DNA from: Amorphus orientalis
GTDB taxonomy: Bacteria; Pseudomonadota; Alphaproteobacteria; Rhizobiales; Amorphaceae
NCBI RefSeq assembly: GCF_030814015.1
Contig: NZ_JAUSUL010000001.1
Coordinates: 1,268,001-1,332,000 of the forward strand
Reading direction: 5' to 3'
Length of the DNA stretch: 64,000 nucleotides
Below, one piece after another: positions 26,329 through 34,035 of the stretch. The stretch's first letter is position 1, and every line of letters begins with the position of its first letter. The position numbers and the translations under genes are program-made. The notes below the pieces were generated by a model. The model was not told the DNA's origin. It did not search any database and saw only the letters and a program-made list of their open reading frames with translations.

Positions 26329-27091
26329 GGGATCGACGACTGAGCTTCTGCGGCTTGAAAACCTGACGGCCGGCTACGGCGACGGGGTTGCGCTGGATGG
26401 GGTCTCGCTCGCGATCGCGTCCGGCGAAAGCCTCGCCGTGCTCGGCCGCAACGGCGTCGGCAAGACGACGCTGCTCGAGACGATCATGGGCAACACCCGG
26501 CTGCACAAGGGCAAGATCACGCTCGCCGGGCGGGACATCACCCGCCTGCCGCCCCATGCGCGGGTCAAGGCGGGGCTCGGCTGGGTGCCGCAGGAGCGCG
26601 AGGTGTTCCCCTCGCTGACGGTGGAAGAGCACCTGACCGTCATCGCGACGCCGGGCAAGTGGACGGTGGAGCGCGTTTACGAGGCGTTCCCGCGCCTGGG
26701 CGAACGACGCCGGAACTATGGCAATCAGCTGTCCGGCGGCGAACAGCAGATGCTGGCGATCGGCCGGGCGCTGATGACCAATCCGCGGCTCCTGCTTCTC
26801 GACGAACCGATGGAGGGCCTTGCGCCGATCGTGGTGGAGGATCTCTCCGCGCGCGTGGTCGCGCTGTCGGAGAGCGAAGGGCTGACCTGCATCGTGGTCG
26901 AACAGCATCCGATCGTCGCGCTGGCGCTCAGCCGGAACGCCATCGTGCTGGAGCGCGGGCAGATCGTTCACACCGCGCGCTCGGAAGACCTCGCCGGCGA
27001 CCACGAGACGATCGAACGTCTGCTCGGCGTCGGTGAGGGCGGCGCCGACGAGGGGGCGAACGACGCCGCCGCCCGGACCCAGGCCGGATAA
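26321..27091 (+). CDS. livF: Branched-chain-type ABC ATPase (LivF-like)
   Basis: This 256-residue ATPase has Walker A GRNGVGKTT, the LivF-type GLGWVPQEREVFPSLTVEEH, signature LSGGEQQMLAIGRALM, Walker B LLLLDEPMEGLAP and VEQHPIVALALS. The start at 26321 follows GGAGG by 5 nt inside the end of livG. It completes one full LivHMGF set; the second binding-protein gene begins 124 bp later. Confidence 0.9.
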   Translation: MSEGSTTELLRLENLTAGYGDGVALDGVSLAIASGESLAVLGRNGVGKTTLLETIMGNTRLHKGKITLAGRDITRLPPHARVKAGLGWVPQEREVFPSLTVEEHLTVIATPGKWTVERVYEAFPRLGERRRNYGNQLSGGEQQMLAIGRALMTNPRLLLLDEPMEGLAPIVVEDLSARVVALSESEGLTCIVVEQHPIVALALSRNAIVLERGQIVHTARSEDLAGDHETIERLLGVGEGGADEGANDAAARTQAG

Positions 27092-27215
27092 CGACGCCGG
27101 CTGAACCGGCCGGACGTTCGCGCCCGGCCCGACATATTGAAGTTTGCCGAGCGGCCCGGGGGAGGGGTGGTCCGGTCGGGAAGACAAAACGCCAGCCAGA
27201 GGGAAGGATGTTGGC

Positions 27216-28379
27216 ATGAAACGGATCGTCACACGGATTGCCGCAACAGCGGCCGTGGTGCTTATGGGGACCGGCGCGGGCCTCGCCCAGGATACGGTCA
27301 AGGTCGGCCTCGTCGGGGAGATGTCGGGACCGTTCGCCCAGTTCGGCGAGCAGTTTCTGGGCGGTCTGAAGGCCTATCAGGCCATCAACGGCACCGAGGC
27401 CGGGGGCAAGACCGTCGAGGTCATCATCAAGGACGTGGGCGGACCGAACCCGGACGTGGCCAAGCGTCTGGCCCAGGAGCTGATCGTCCGCGACAAGGTC
27501 GACGTGCTGACCGGCTTCGGTTTCACGCCGAACGCGGCCGCGGTCGCACCGATCGCCACCGAGGCGAAGGTGCCGATGGTGATCATGAACGCGGCCGCCG
27601 AGGGGCTGACCCAGGCGTCGGACTACATGGTGCGCGTCTCGTTCAGCCTGCCGAGCCTGGTGCCGCCGATGGCCGAGTGGCTGGTCGAGCAGGGCCACAA
27701 GAAGGCCTACCTGATCGTCGGCGACTACCGGCCCGGCCATGACGTGGAGAAGGCTTTCCTGGAGGCCTTCCCGGCGGCCGGGGGCGAGGTGGTCGGCAAC
27801 GTCCGCACGCCGCTGATGACGGTCGACTTCGCCCCCTACATGCAGAAGGTGAAGGACACCCAGCCGGACGCGATCTTCGCCTTCGTCAATGCCGGCGACG
27901 TGATGGCCAGCTTCCTGAAGGCCTATCGCGAGAAGGGTCTGGATGAGGACGAGATCGTTATGGCGGGTACCGGCGACATCACCTTCGAGCCGTCCATGCC
28001 GGCGGTCGGCGACGCGGCCGAAGGCATCGTCACGTCCTACAACTACTCGATGATGCACGACTCCGAGCTGAACAAGCGGTTCGTCGAGGAGTTTCACAAG
28101 GCGGCCGGCGCGGACGTCGACCCGAGCATCATGGGCGTCGGCGGCTATGACGCGATGGCGCTGATCTACGCGGCCTTGGAGAAAACCGGTGGCGACACTG
28201 ACGGCACCGCCCTGGTCGAGGCGATGAAGGGCATGGAATGGGAGAGCCCGCGCGGTCCCATTTCCATCGATCCGGAGACCCGCGACATCGTGCAGAACAT
28301 CTATCTGCGGAAGGTGGAACAGGTCGGCGACAAGTTCGGCAACGTCGAGTTCGAGACGATCGAGCCGTCACAGCAGTAG
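27216..28379 (+). CDS. Branched-chain-type ABC substrate-binding protein 2
   Basis: This 387-residue paralogue of the binding protein at 22472 has a signal peptide ending TGAGLAQD and mature start TVKVGLVGEMSGPFAQFGEQ. Conserved blocks with the first copy include GGPNPDVAKRLAQELIVRDK and the C-terminal RDIVQNIYLRKVEQVG. GGGAAGGA 7 nt upstream fixes the start. Two paralogues around one permease/ATPase set suggest that the importer accepts two related ligands, or the same ligand with different affinity; this is inferred. Confidence 0.85.
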   Translation: MKRIVTRIAATAAVVLMGTGAGLAQDTVKVGLVGEMSGPFAQFGEQFLGGLKAYQAINGTEAGGKTVEVIIKDVGGPNPDVAKRLAQELIVRDKVDVLTGFGFTPNAAAVAPIATEAKVPMVIMNAAAEGLTQASDYMVRVSFSLPSLVPPMAEWLVEQGHKKAYLIVGDYRPGHDVEKAFLEAFPAAGGEVVGNVRTPLMTVDFAPYMQKVKDTQPDAIFAFVNAGDVMASFLKAYREKGLDEDEIVMAGTGDITFEPSMPAVGDAAEGIVTSYNYSMMHDSELNKRFVEEFHKAAGADVDPSIMGVGGYDAMALIYAALEKTGGDTDGTALVEAMKGMEWESPRGPISIDPETRDIVQNIYLRKVEQVGDKFGNVEFETIEPSQQ

Positions 28380-28394
28380 CGCGGGACACGGACC

Positions 28395-28419
28395 GGTCGG
28401 GATGCGCGCCATCCCGACC
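28395..28419 (+). terminator. Intercistronic hairpin after binding protein 2
   Basis: A perfect 10-bp stem GGTCGGGATG/CATCCCGACC with a CGCGC loop lies 16 bp after the stop and directly before the Rid gene ribosome-binding site. The arrangement mirrors the hairpin after binding protein 1. Confidence 0.6.
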
Positions 28420-28438
28420 CACCCCCGGGAGGAAGACG

Positions 28439-28843
28439 ATGCCGAAAGAGATCATCCAGTCGCAGAAGGCACCGGTCACGGGCTTCACCGACCAGAGCAA
28501 GCCTTCGCCGCTCGCCCAGGCGATCAAGGCGGGCGGCTTTCTCTACGTGTCCGGCCAGGGACCGCTGGACCCGGAAACCAAGCAGGTCGTGTCCGACGAC
28601 ATCCGCGAACAGACGCTGCGGACGCTGAAGAACCTGGCGAGCGTGCTCGAGGCCGGCGGCGCGACCATGGAGCAGGTCGTGAACATGCGGGTGTGTCTGC
28701 GCGACGTGGCCGACTTCCCGGTGTTCAACGAGGTCTTCCGCGATTTCATGGACGGGGTGAAGGTGACGCGGACCTGCATCGGCGGAACGCCGCACCGGGC
28801 GGGCGTGAACGTCGAGATCGACTGCGTCGCCTATCTGGACTGA
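28439..28843 (+). CDS. Rid (YjgF/YER057c/UK114) family protein
   Basis: This 134-residue protein has the trimeric chorismate-mutase-like Rid fold (KAGGFLYVSGQGPLDPETKQ, GGATMEQVVNMRVCLRDVAD, GVNVEIDCVAYLD). Rid proteins deaminate enamine/imine intermediates, and a subgroup acts as 2-aminomuconate deaminases in aminoaromatic degradation. The Arg that RidA uses before the EIEAIA strand does not align here; the nearest Arg is shifted in TPHRAGVNVEI, so a Rid subfamily other than RidA is likely. It sits between the second binding protein and the HAO-like gene, which supports a catabolic role. Confidence 0.8.
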   Translation: MPKEIIQSQKAPVTGFTDQSKPSPLAQAIKAGGFLYVSGQGPLDPETKQVVSDDIREQTLRTLKNLASVLEAGGATMEQVVNMRVCLRDVADFPVFNEVFRDFMDGVKVTRTCIGGTPHRAGVNVEIDCVAYLD

Positions 28844-28931
28844 GGGGAGAGCGGCGCTTCGCAAGCCGCAGCGAACGGACGCCGGCACCCGATCGGCGGC
28901 GGAGCGCCCAACATGAGGAGAGGCAATCGCG

Positions 28932-29468
28932 ATGTATTATGAACGTTCGCTCTCGAAAGCGCCGGTTATCGAACTGGAAGAGGCCGTCAAGGAGCTCGCG
29001 GAGACCGGCAAGCGGGTCAAGGTGCTGTGGCAGGAGCCCGACGCCCTGACGTTCGTGGCCCGCGGCCGCGAATACCGCAGCGAATTCCACATCAACCCCT
29101 CCGACGAGATCATGTACATGATCAAGGGGCAGATGAACCTGCACATCCGCAAGGAAGACGGGTCCGAGGAAATCGTGGTCGTCCCCGAGGGCGGCCTGAA
29201 CTTCACGCCGCACGGGATGCCGCATTCGCCGCGCTTCCCGCCGGACGCGTTCCTGCTCGTCTCGGAGCGTGTGCGCCGGGAAGGCGAGGCGGACCGGTTC
29301 CAGTGGTACTGCCCGAGCTGCGATGCGCTGCTGCACGAGGAGACCTTCGTCGTCTCCGATTACCGCGCCGATCCCGTGTCGAAGGCCTATTCGAACTTCT
29401 TCGACAGCGAGGAGGCCCGCACCTGCGGCAAGTGCGGCAACACGATGCCGCGCCCCGAAGGCGTCTGA
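28932..29468 (+). CDS. 3-hydroxyanthranilate 3,4-dioxygenase-like ring-cleavage enzyme
   Basis: This 178-residue cupin matches bacterial 3-hydroxyanthranilate 3,4-dioxygenase. The expected Fe ligands are His53, Glu59 and His98; substrate-binding residues Arg49, Arg101 and Glu112 can be matched if one residue is deleted after HSP. The C-terminal rubredoxin-like metal site is Cys127/Cys130 and Cys165/Cys168. HAO opens the ring of 3-hydroxyanthranilate; related enzymes cleave amino-hydroxybenzoates. No ACMS decarboxylase or semialdehyde dehydrogenase is adjacent, so the true substrate may differ. GAGGAG upstream supports the start. Confidence 0.85.
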   Translation: MYYERSLSKAPVIELEEAVKELAETGKRVKVLWQEPDALTFVARGREYRSEFHINPSDEIMYMIKGQMNLHIRKEDGSEEIVVVPEGGLNFTPHGMPHSPRFPPDAFLLVSERVRREGEADRFQWYCPSCDALLHEETFVVSDYRADPVSKAYSNFFDSEEARTCGKCGNTMPRPEGV

Positions 29469-29548
29469 GATACCCGCATTTTCCGACTGTCTCTGCGGCG
29501 CTGGGGGCTTTACATCCCGGCGCCGCCCATCGTTTCCGAGGCCATGCC

Positions 29549-31186
29549 ATGCGCCAGGACGGGCCCCTTTATCCCGACCGGATTCTCCACAACGCCAAGA
29601 TCGTCACCTCCGATGCCGACTTTTCCGTCGTCAGCGCGTTGGCGATCCGGGGCGGCCGCATCGTCGCCACCGGACGCGACGAGGAGGTGCTCGCCCTGGC
29701 CGGGTCGGAGACCCTCCGCGAGGATCTGAGCGGCGCCACCGTCCTGCCCGGGCTGATCGACACCCACATCCACGTGGAGGAAGCCGGGCTCATCAGGCAC
29801 ACGGTTGACTTCAAGGGCGTGGACAGCGTCGATGCGGCGCTGGCGCGTCTGAAGGCGTTCGTGGAGACGCGCGCCCCCGGCGAATGGATCGTCGGGCAGA
29901 TGTGGCATCCCCAGTCCCAGCTCGCCGAGAAGCGCTTTCTGACGGCGAGGGAGCTGGACACGGTTGCGCCGGACAACCCGGTGCATCTGCCGCTCGGCCA
30001 CTTTTCCCTTCTGAACAGCCTGGCGCTCGAGGCCTCGGGCGTGACCCGGGACACGCCGGACCCTGAGGGCGGCACGATCCACCGCGATGGCGACGGCGAG
30101 CCCACCGGCGTTCTGGAGGAAGCGGCGGAACGGCTGGTGTTCGCCGCCTTCCCGGGGTGGACGCCGGAGCAGCGCCGCGAAATGCTCATCGACGCCCAGG
30201 CCCACTGCAACGGCTTCGGGCTGACCAGCGCGATCTCGGCCGCGGTGAGCCCGACCGACGTGCGCCACTACCATTCGATCCGCCGGGCCGGCGAGCAGAC
30301 GCTGCGTCTGAGCCTGATGTTTGCGCCGACCGGCGAACTCAATCCGAACCTGACGGATGCGGAGTGGGAGCGGTTCTTCACGCTGACCGGAGCGACCTCC
30401 GATTTCGGCGACGAGTGGCTGAGCCTCTCCGGCGTGAAGCTGCAGGTGGACGGCGGCATGACGCTGCGCACCGCGGCGATGCGCGATCCCTATCCCGACG
30501 ATCCGAACTACCATGGCGTCTGGGTGATCGAGCCGACCCGGCTCACGCATCTGGTGGCGGTGGCCAACCGGAACGACTGGCGCGTCGGTATCCACGCAGT
30601 GGGAGACGCCGCGGTGGATGCGGTGCTCGACGCCTACGAGGCGGCGGATGCGGAGCGCTCGATCCGGGACCGGCGCTTCATCGTGATCCACGGCAGCCTG
30701 ATGCAGCCCGACCAGATGGACCGGGCAAGGCGCCTCGGCGTCCGGGTCGACGCGCAGCCGACCTTCCTCTGGAACAAGGCATCCGCCGTGGCCCGTTTCC
30801 TGGGCAAGGCGACGGCCGATCGCGCCGTTCCGATGCGCACCCTGATCGACCGCATGGGGCTCGATCTCCTGGGGGCGGGCACCGACTACTCGATCAACGA
30901 TCTCGATCCGTTCATCAACATCGCCTTCATGGTGACCCGGCGCGACGTCAACGGCGACCTCTACGGGGCGGAGCAGGCGATCAGCCGGGAAGAGGCGATC
31001 CGGCTCTACACGAGCGCGGCCGCCCGCTACGCGTTCGCCGAGGACCGGGTCGGGTCGCTGGAGCCCGGCAAGCTGGCCGATCTCGTGGTGCTGTCCGACG
31101 ATATCCTGAGCGTGCCGGACGAAGACCTCAGCACGATCCGCGCGACCCGCACGATGGTCGGCGGCCGGACGGTCTACGAAGCGTAG
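29549..31186 (+). CDS. YtcJ-type metal-dependent amidohydrolase
   Basis: This 545-residue protein belongs to the amidohydrolase_3/YtcJ family. It has an N-terminal beta segment (ILHNAKIVTSDADFSVVSAL), the metal-binding HxH in DTHIHVEEAG, the GIHAVGDAAVD motif in the barrel, and a C-terminal LEPGKLADLVVLSDD segment. These enzymes hydrolyse amide or related C-N bonds in varied small molecules. It is the last rightward gene of the island and converges on the GS-like gene with 18 bp between stops. An N-acyl or lactam intermediate of the pathway is a plausible substrate, by inference. Confidence 0.85.
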   Translation: MRQDGPLYPDRILHNAKIVTSDADFSVVSALAIRGGRIVATGRDEEVLALAGSETLREDLSGATVLPGLIDTHIHVEEAGLIRHTVDFKGVDSVDAALARLKAFVETRAPGEWIVGQMWHPQSQLAEKRFLTARELDTVAPDNPVHLPLGHFSLLNSLALEASGVTRDTPDPEGGTIHRDGDGEPTGVLEEAAERLVFAAFPGWTPEQRREMLIDAQAHCNGFGLTSAISAAVSPTDVRHYHSIRRAGEQTLRLSLMFAPTGELNPNLTDAEWERFFTLTGATSDFGDEWLSLSGVKLQVDGGMTLRTAAMRDPYPDDPNYHGVWVIEPTRLTHLVAVANRNDWRVGIHAVGDAAVDAVLDAYEAADAERSIRDRRFIVIHGSLMQPDQMDRARRLGVRVDAQPTFLWNKASAVARFLGKATADRAVPMRTLIDRMGLDLLGAGTDYSINDLDPFINIAFMVTRRDVNGDLYGAEQAISREEAIRLYTSAAARYAFAEDRVGSLEPGKLADLVVLSDDILSVPDEDLSTIRATRTMVGGRTVYEA

Positions 31187-31204
31187 CCGCCGCGGCCGCT
31201 CCGC

Positions 31205-32641
31205 TCAGAACTGCGAGAAATATTCGCGCTGCTCCCATTCGGAGACCGTCAGGTGGTAGCGCTCCCACTCGGCGCGCTTGATGGTGGCGAAATAGCGCGC
31301 GACGTCGGCGCCGAGCTTGTCGCGGTAGAACGCGCTCTCCTCGAACCGCTCGATGGCGCCGATCAGGCTCATCGGCAGCTTCCGCGCGTCGCTCGAATAG
31401 GGGTTTTCGGCCGCCGGCGGGGCGGTCAAGCCGCGCTCCAGCCCGTCCAGGCCGGACAGGATCTGGGAGGCGAAATAGAGATACGGATTGGCGGTCGGCT
31501 CCGCGACCCGGTTCTCGATGCGGCTCGCCTTGTCGCCCGGCGCCATCAGAGCGCGGATCATGGCGCCCTTGTTGTCGCGGCCCCACTGCACCCGGTCGGG
31601 CGCGAGCTGGTTCGGCTGGTAGCGCTTGTAGCCGTTGACGGTCGGCGTGGTGAACAGGCAGCTCGCCTCGGCGTGTTCCAGAAGGCCCGCGACCCAGCCG
31701 CTGGCGGTCGGCGACAGGGCGCCGTCGTCGCCGGGAATGAAGAGGTTCTCGCCGCTTGCGGCATCCACGACCGACTGGTGGAGGTGCCAGCCGCTCGGCA
31801 TCGCGTTGTCGAGCTTGGGCCGGCACATGAACGTGGCGTGGAGCCCCTTCCGTCGGCAGATTTCCTTGGTCATCGAGCGGAAGACGACCATGTTGTCGGC
31901 GTGGGCCAGCGGCGTGTCGGGCTCGAAGGTGAACTCGCACTGGCTCGGACCGAATTCGACCTCCATGGAGCGCACCGGCAGGCCCATGGCCTGGGCGTTC
32001 CGGCGGACATCGTCCATGACCTCTTCCAGGATGTCGTAGCGGGACTCCGTCAGATACTGGTAGCCGTGAGACAGGAGGCTGGTTTCGGGCGGCGAAGCCG
32101 GCATGCCGCTGTCGGAATGGTCCAGTCGCTCGTTCTCGATCTTCAGGACGTAGAACTCGACCTCCAGTCCGCAGATCAGGGTCCGGCCCGTGGCGGACAG
32201 ATCCGAAATCGCGCGCTTGAGCAGGCCGCGCGTGGAGAACGGCATCGGGCTGCGGTCCTTGAAGGTGATGTCGCACAGCATCGACGCGCTGTGCGGCGCC
32301 CAGGGCAAGAGCCGGAACGTGGTCGGGTCGGGAACCATCAGCACGTCGCCTGCGCCGGTGAGGACGCCGGGGCCGAAGCCGATGTTGTCGGACCAGACCG
32401 GGAAGACGGTGCGATGGGAGGTGTCCTTCAGGAGCAAGGTCGAGGTGATCGCGACGCCGCTGCGCATGGCCGATGCCAGGCCGGAAGCGACGATCGTCTT
32501 GCCGCGCAGGATGCCGTGCTGGTCGACGAAGGCCAGGCGGATCGTCTCCAGCCCGCGGCTTTCGACCTCTTTCAGGACGGCTTCTGCGGCGCGTTCCCGG
32601 TCTGCGGATTCCGCGCCCTCGGCCTGATCTTCCATCCTCAT
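31205..32641 (-). CDS. Glutamine-synthetase-like gamma-glutamyl ligase
   Basis: This 478-residue GS-fold protein retains the catalytic segments: EVEFGPSQCEFTFEP (metal), SGWHLHQSV, NGYKRYQPNQLAPDRVQWGR and RIENRVAEPTANPYLYFAS. The sequence around these is that of GS-like catabolic ligases (as in PuuA, IpuC or the anilide synthase of aniline degradation) rather than housekeeping GlnA, which is expected elsewhere. It would couple glutamate to an amine. The start at 32641 follows GGAG by 5 nt. Upstream are a 17-bp palindrome and an IclR-type operator matching the one at 20.7 kb. Confidence 0.8.
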   Translation of the reverse strand: MRMEDQAEGAESADRERAAEAVLKEVESRGLETIRLAFVDQHGILRGKTIVASGLASAMRSGVAITSTLLLKDTSHRTVFPVWSDNIGFGPGVLTGAGDVLMVPDPTTFRLLPWAPHSASMLCDITFKDRSPMPFSTRGLLKRAISDLSATGRTLICGLEVEFYVLKIENERLDHSDSGMPASPPETSLLSHGYQYLTESRYDILEEVMDDVRRNAQAMGLPVRSMEVEFGPSQCEFTFEPDTPLAHADNMVVFRSMTKEICRRKGLHATFMCRPKLDNAMPSGWHLHQSVVDAASGENLFIPGDDGALSPTASGWVAGLLEHAEASCLFTTPTVNGYKRYQPNQLAPDRVQWGRDNKGAMIRALMAPGDKASRIENRVAEPTANPYLYFASQILSGLDGLERGLTAPPAAENPYSSDARKLPMSLIGAIERFEESAFYRDKLGADVARYFATIKRAEWERYHLTVSEWEQREYFSQF

Positions 32642-32663
32642 GACAGCTCCAAATCTTCCAGAA

Positions 32664-32680
32664 ATCGGACCTTGTCCGAT
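32664..32680. promoter_or_regulatory. Perfect palindrome before the GS-like gene
   Basis: ATCGGAC-CTT-GTCCGAT is a perfect 7+3+7 inverted repeat, 23 bp upstream of the GS-like start, in its leader. The CGGAC/GTCCG arms recall the MarR operator at 17657, but with a 3-bp rather than a 5-bp spacer. It could be an operator or an mRNA hairpin. Confidence 0.45.
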
Positions 32681-32760
32681 GCACGCAGCGTACCGTTTCA
32701 CCGCCGAAGACCCGCGCCAACGGGGCGTTCGCCGATGACGCCGAAAACTATCGCCCATTT

Positions 32761-32775
32761 GTTCGTTAGTCGAAC
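32761..32775. promoter_or_regulatory. IclR-type operator, right copy
   Basis: GTTCG-TTAGT-CGAAC, with flanking TTT, repeats the half-site and the 5-bp spacing of the operator at 20723. It is about 120 bp upstream of the GS-like gene, and no other gene start uses this 287-bp gap. It suggests that the IclR regulator also controls the ligase. Confidence 0.6.
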
Positions 32776-32928
32776 ATTAGATGCTGTCCGAGATGCCGCG
32801 ACGACGAATATCCGGGGACGGACGTGCAGCATCGCCTCCATGCAGGCGACCGTCGGAGCATCTCACGTCCAGTCTGTCCCAGTCGGAGCGACGCACGCCC
32901 CGGTGGAGCGCAGTCGCGGGCGCCGGCT

Positions 32929-33858
32929 TCAGGTCGCGGACGTAGCGGCAGGCGGAGCGATCTGGGTCCGGTTGCGGCCGGCCGCCTTTGCGGCGTAGAG
33001 CGCCCGGTCGGCCCGGGCGAGGGTCTCGTCCAGATCCTCTTTTGAATCGTGGCGCTCGGTGAGCCCGCAGGAGATCGACACCGGTACTCCGTAACGAGTC
33101 GACAGCCCGCGTGTCTCGATGGCCGCGCGCATGCGGTCGATCGCGGCTTCAGCCTCCTGGGCCCGGCACTTCAGGAAGATGATGCAGAACTCGTCGCCGC
33201 CGATCCGCCCCAAGAGATCGGTCGGTCGGGACTGCTCGGCGAGAATGTCGCTGATCTCCTTGAGCACCTCGTCTCCGACGTTGTGTCCGCAGGTGTCGTT
33301 GATGTGCTTGAAGGCGTCCAGGTCGATCAGCGCGATGGTGGTCGGGCGCCAGTTCTGTTCGCTGCGCGAAAGGATCTCACTCGCCCGCCCGAGTAGCCAG
33401 CGGCGATTGCCGATGCCGACAAGGTCATCCTGAAAAGAGAGCGCTTCCAGTTCTTTCCGGGTCTGGGTGACCCGCCGCACGACGGTGTTCACCGTCTGCA
33501 TGAGGTCGGACAGCTCGTCATTGCCGACCTGCGGCAGCTCGTCGAACTCGTCGCAATCGCGAAATCGGGTCAGGTTCCGGTCGATGGCGGCGACAGGCGC
33601 GAGCATGCCGCGCACGATGACGATCGTCGCGACCGTCCCGATGATGGTTCCGACCAGCAGCAGACCGAGAACCGCGAGCTTCGCGCCTCCGGAAAGGTCC
33701 ACCAGCCAGAGACCCAGGATCACCGTCACGATAAGGGGGATGTGCGTCCCGACGAAGCACACCGCCAGGATCTTCATGAAATAGGATTTGGGCCACGGAA
33801 TGCGCGAAAAGGCCGAATAGATACCCAAATTGATGGTCCGGGCCTGGGCGCCCGTCAT
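32929..33858 (-). CDS. GGDEF diguanylate cyclase
   Basis: This 309-residue inner-membrane protein has two transmembrane segments (about residues 27-47 and 58-80), a short HAMP-like linker and a C-terminal GGDEF domain. The active-site motif is exact (GRIGGDEFCIIF), and an RxxD inhibitory site (RPTD) lies five residues before it, so it should make c-di-GMP from GTP with product feedback. The start at 33858 is preferred because GGAAG lies 4 nt upstream; a longer form from 33876 is possible. It lies downstream of the PAS histidine kinase on the same strand, 177 bp apart. Confidence 0.85.
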   Translation of the reverse strand: MTGAQARTINLGIYSAFSRIPWPKSYFMKILAVCFVGTHIPLIVTVILGLWLVDLSGGAKLAVLGLLLVGTIIGTVATIVIVRGMLAPVAAIDRNLTRFRDCDEFDELPQVGNDELSDLMQTVNTVVRRVTQTRKELEALSFQDDLVGIGNRRWLLGRASEILSRSEQNWRPTTIALIDLDAFKHINDTCGHNVGDEVLKEISDILAEQSRPTDLLGRIGGDEFCIIFLKCRAQEAEAAIDRMRAAIETRGLSTRYGVPVSISCGLTERHDSKEDLDETLARADRALYAAKAAGRNRTQIAPPAATSAT

Positions 33859-34035
33859 GCTTCTTCCATCCCTCATCCGGTGTTCATCGTAGTGTCGGCA
33901 CTCGTGTGATGGATTTGGGAGCGTGGTCCGACATTGTAAACGCTGGATCGACGGCAATCGATCGCAGCGCTGCGGTTTCGCAACCTGGTGCGACTGGGGC
34001 ACTGCGGCGGGAGGATGGGCTCCGGAGGGTCCGGA

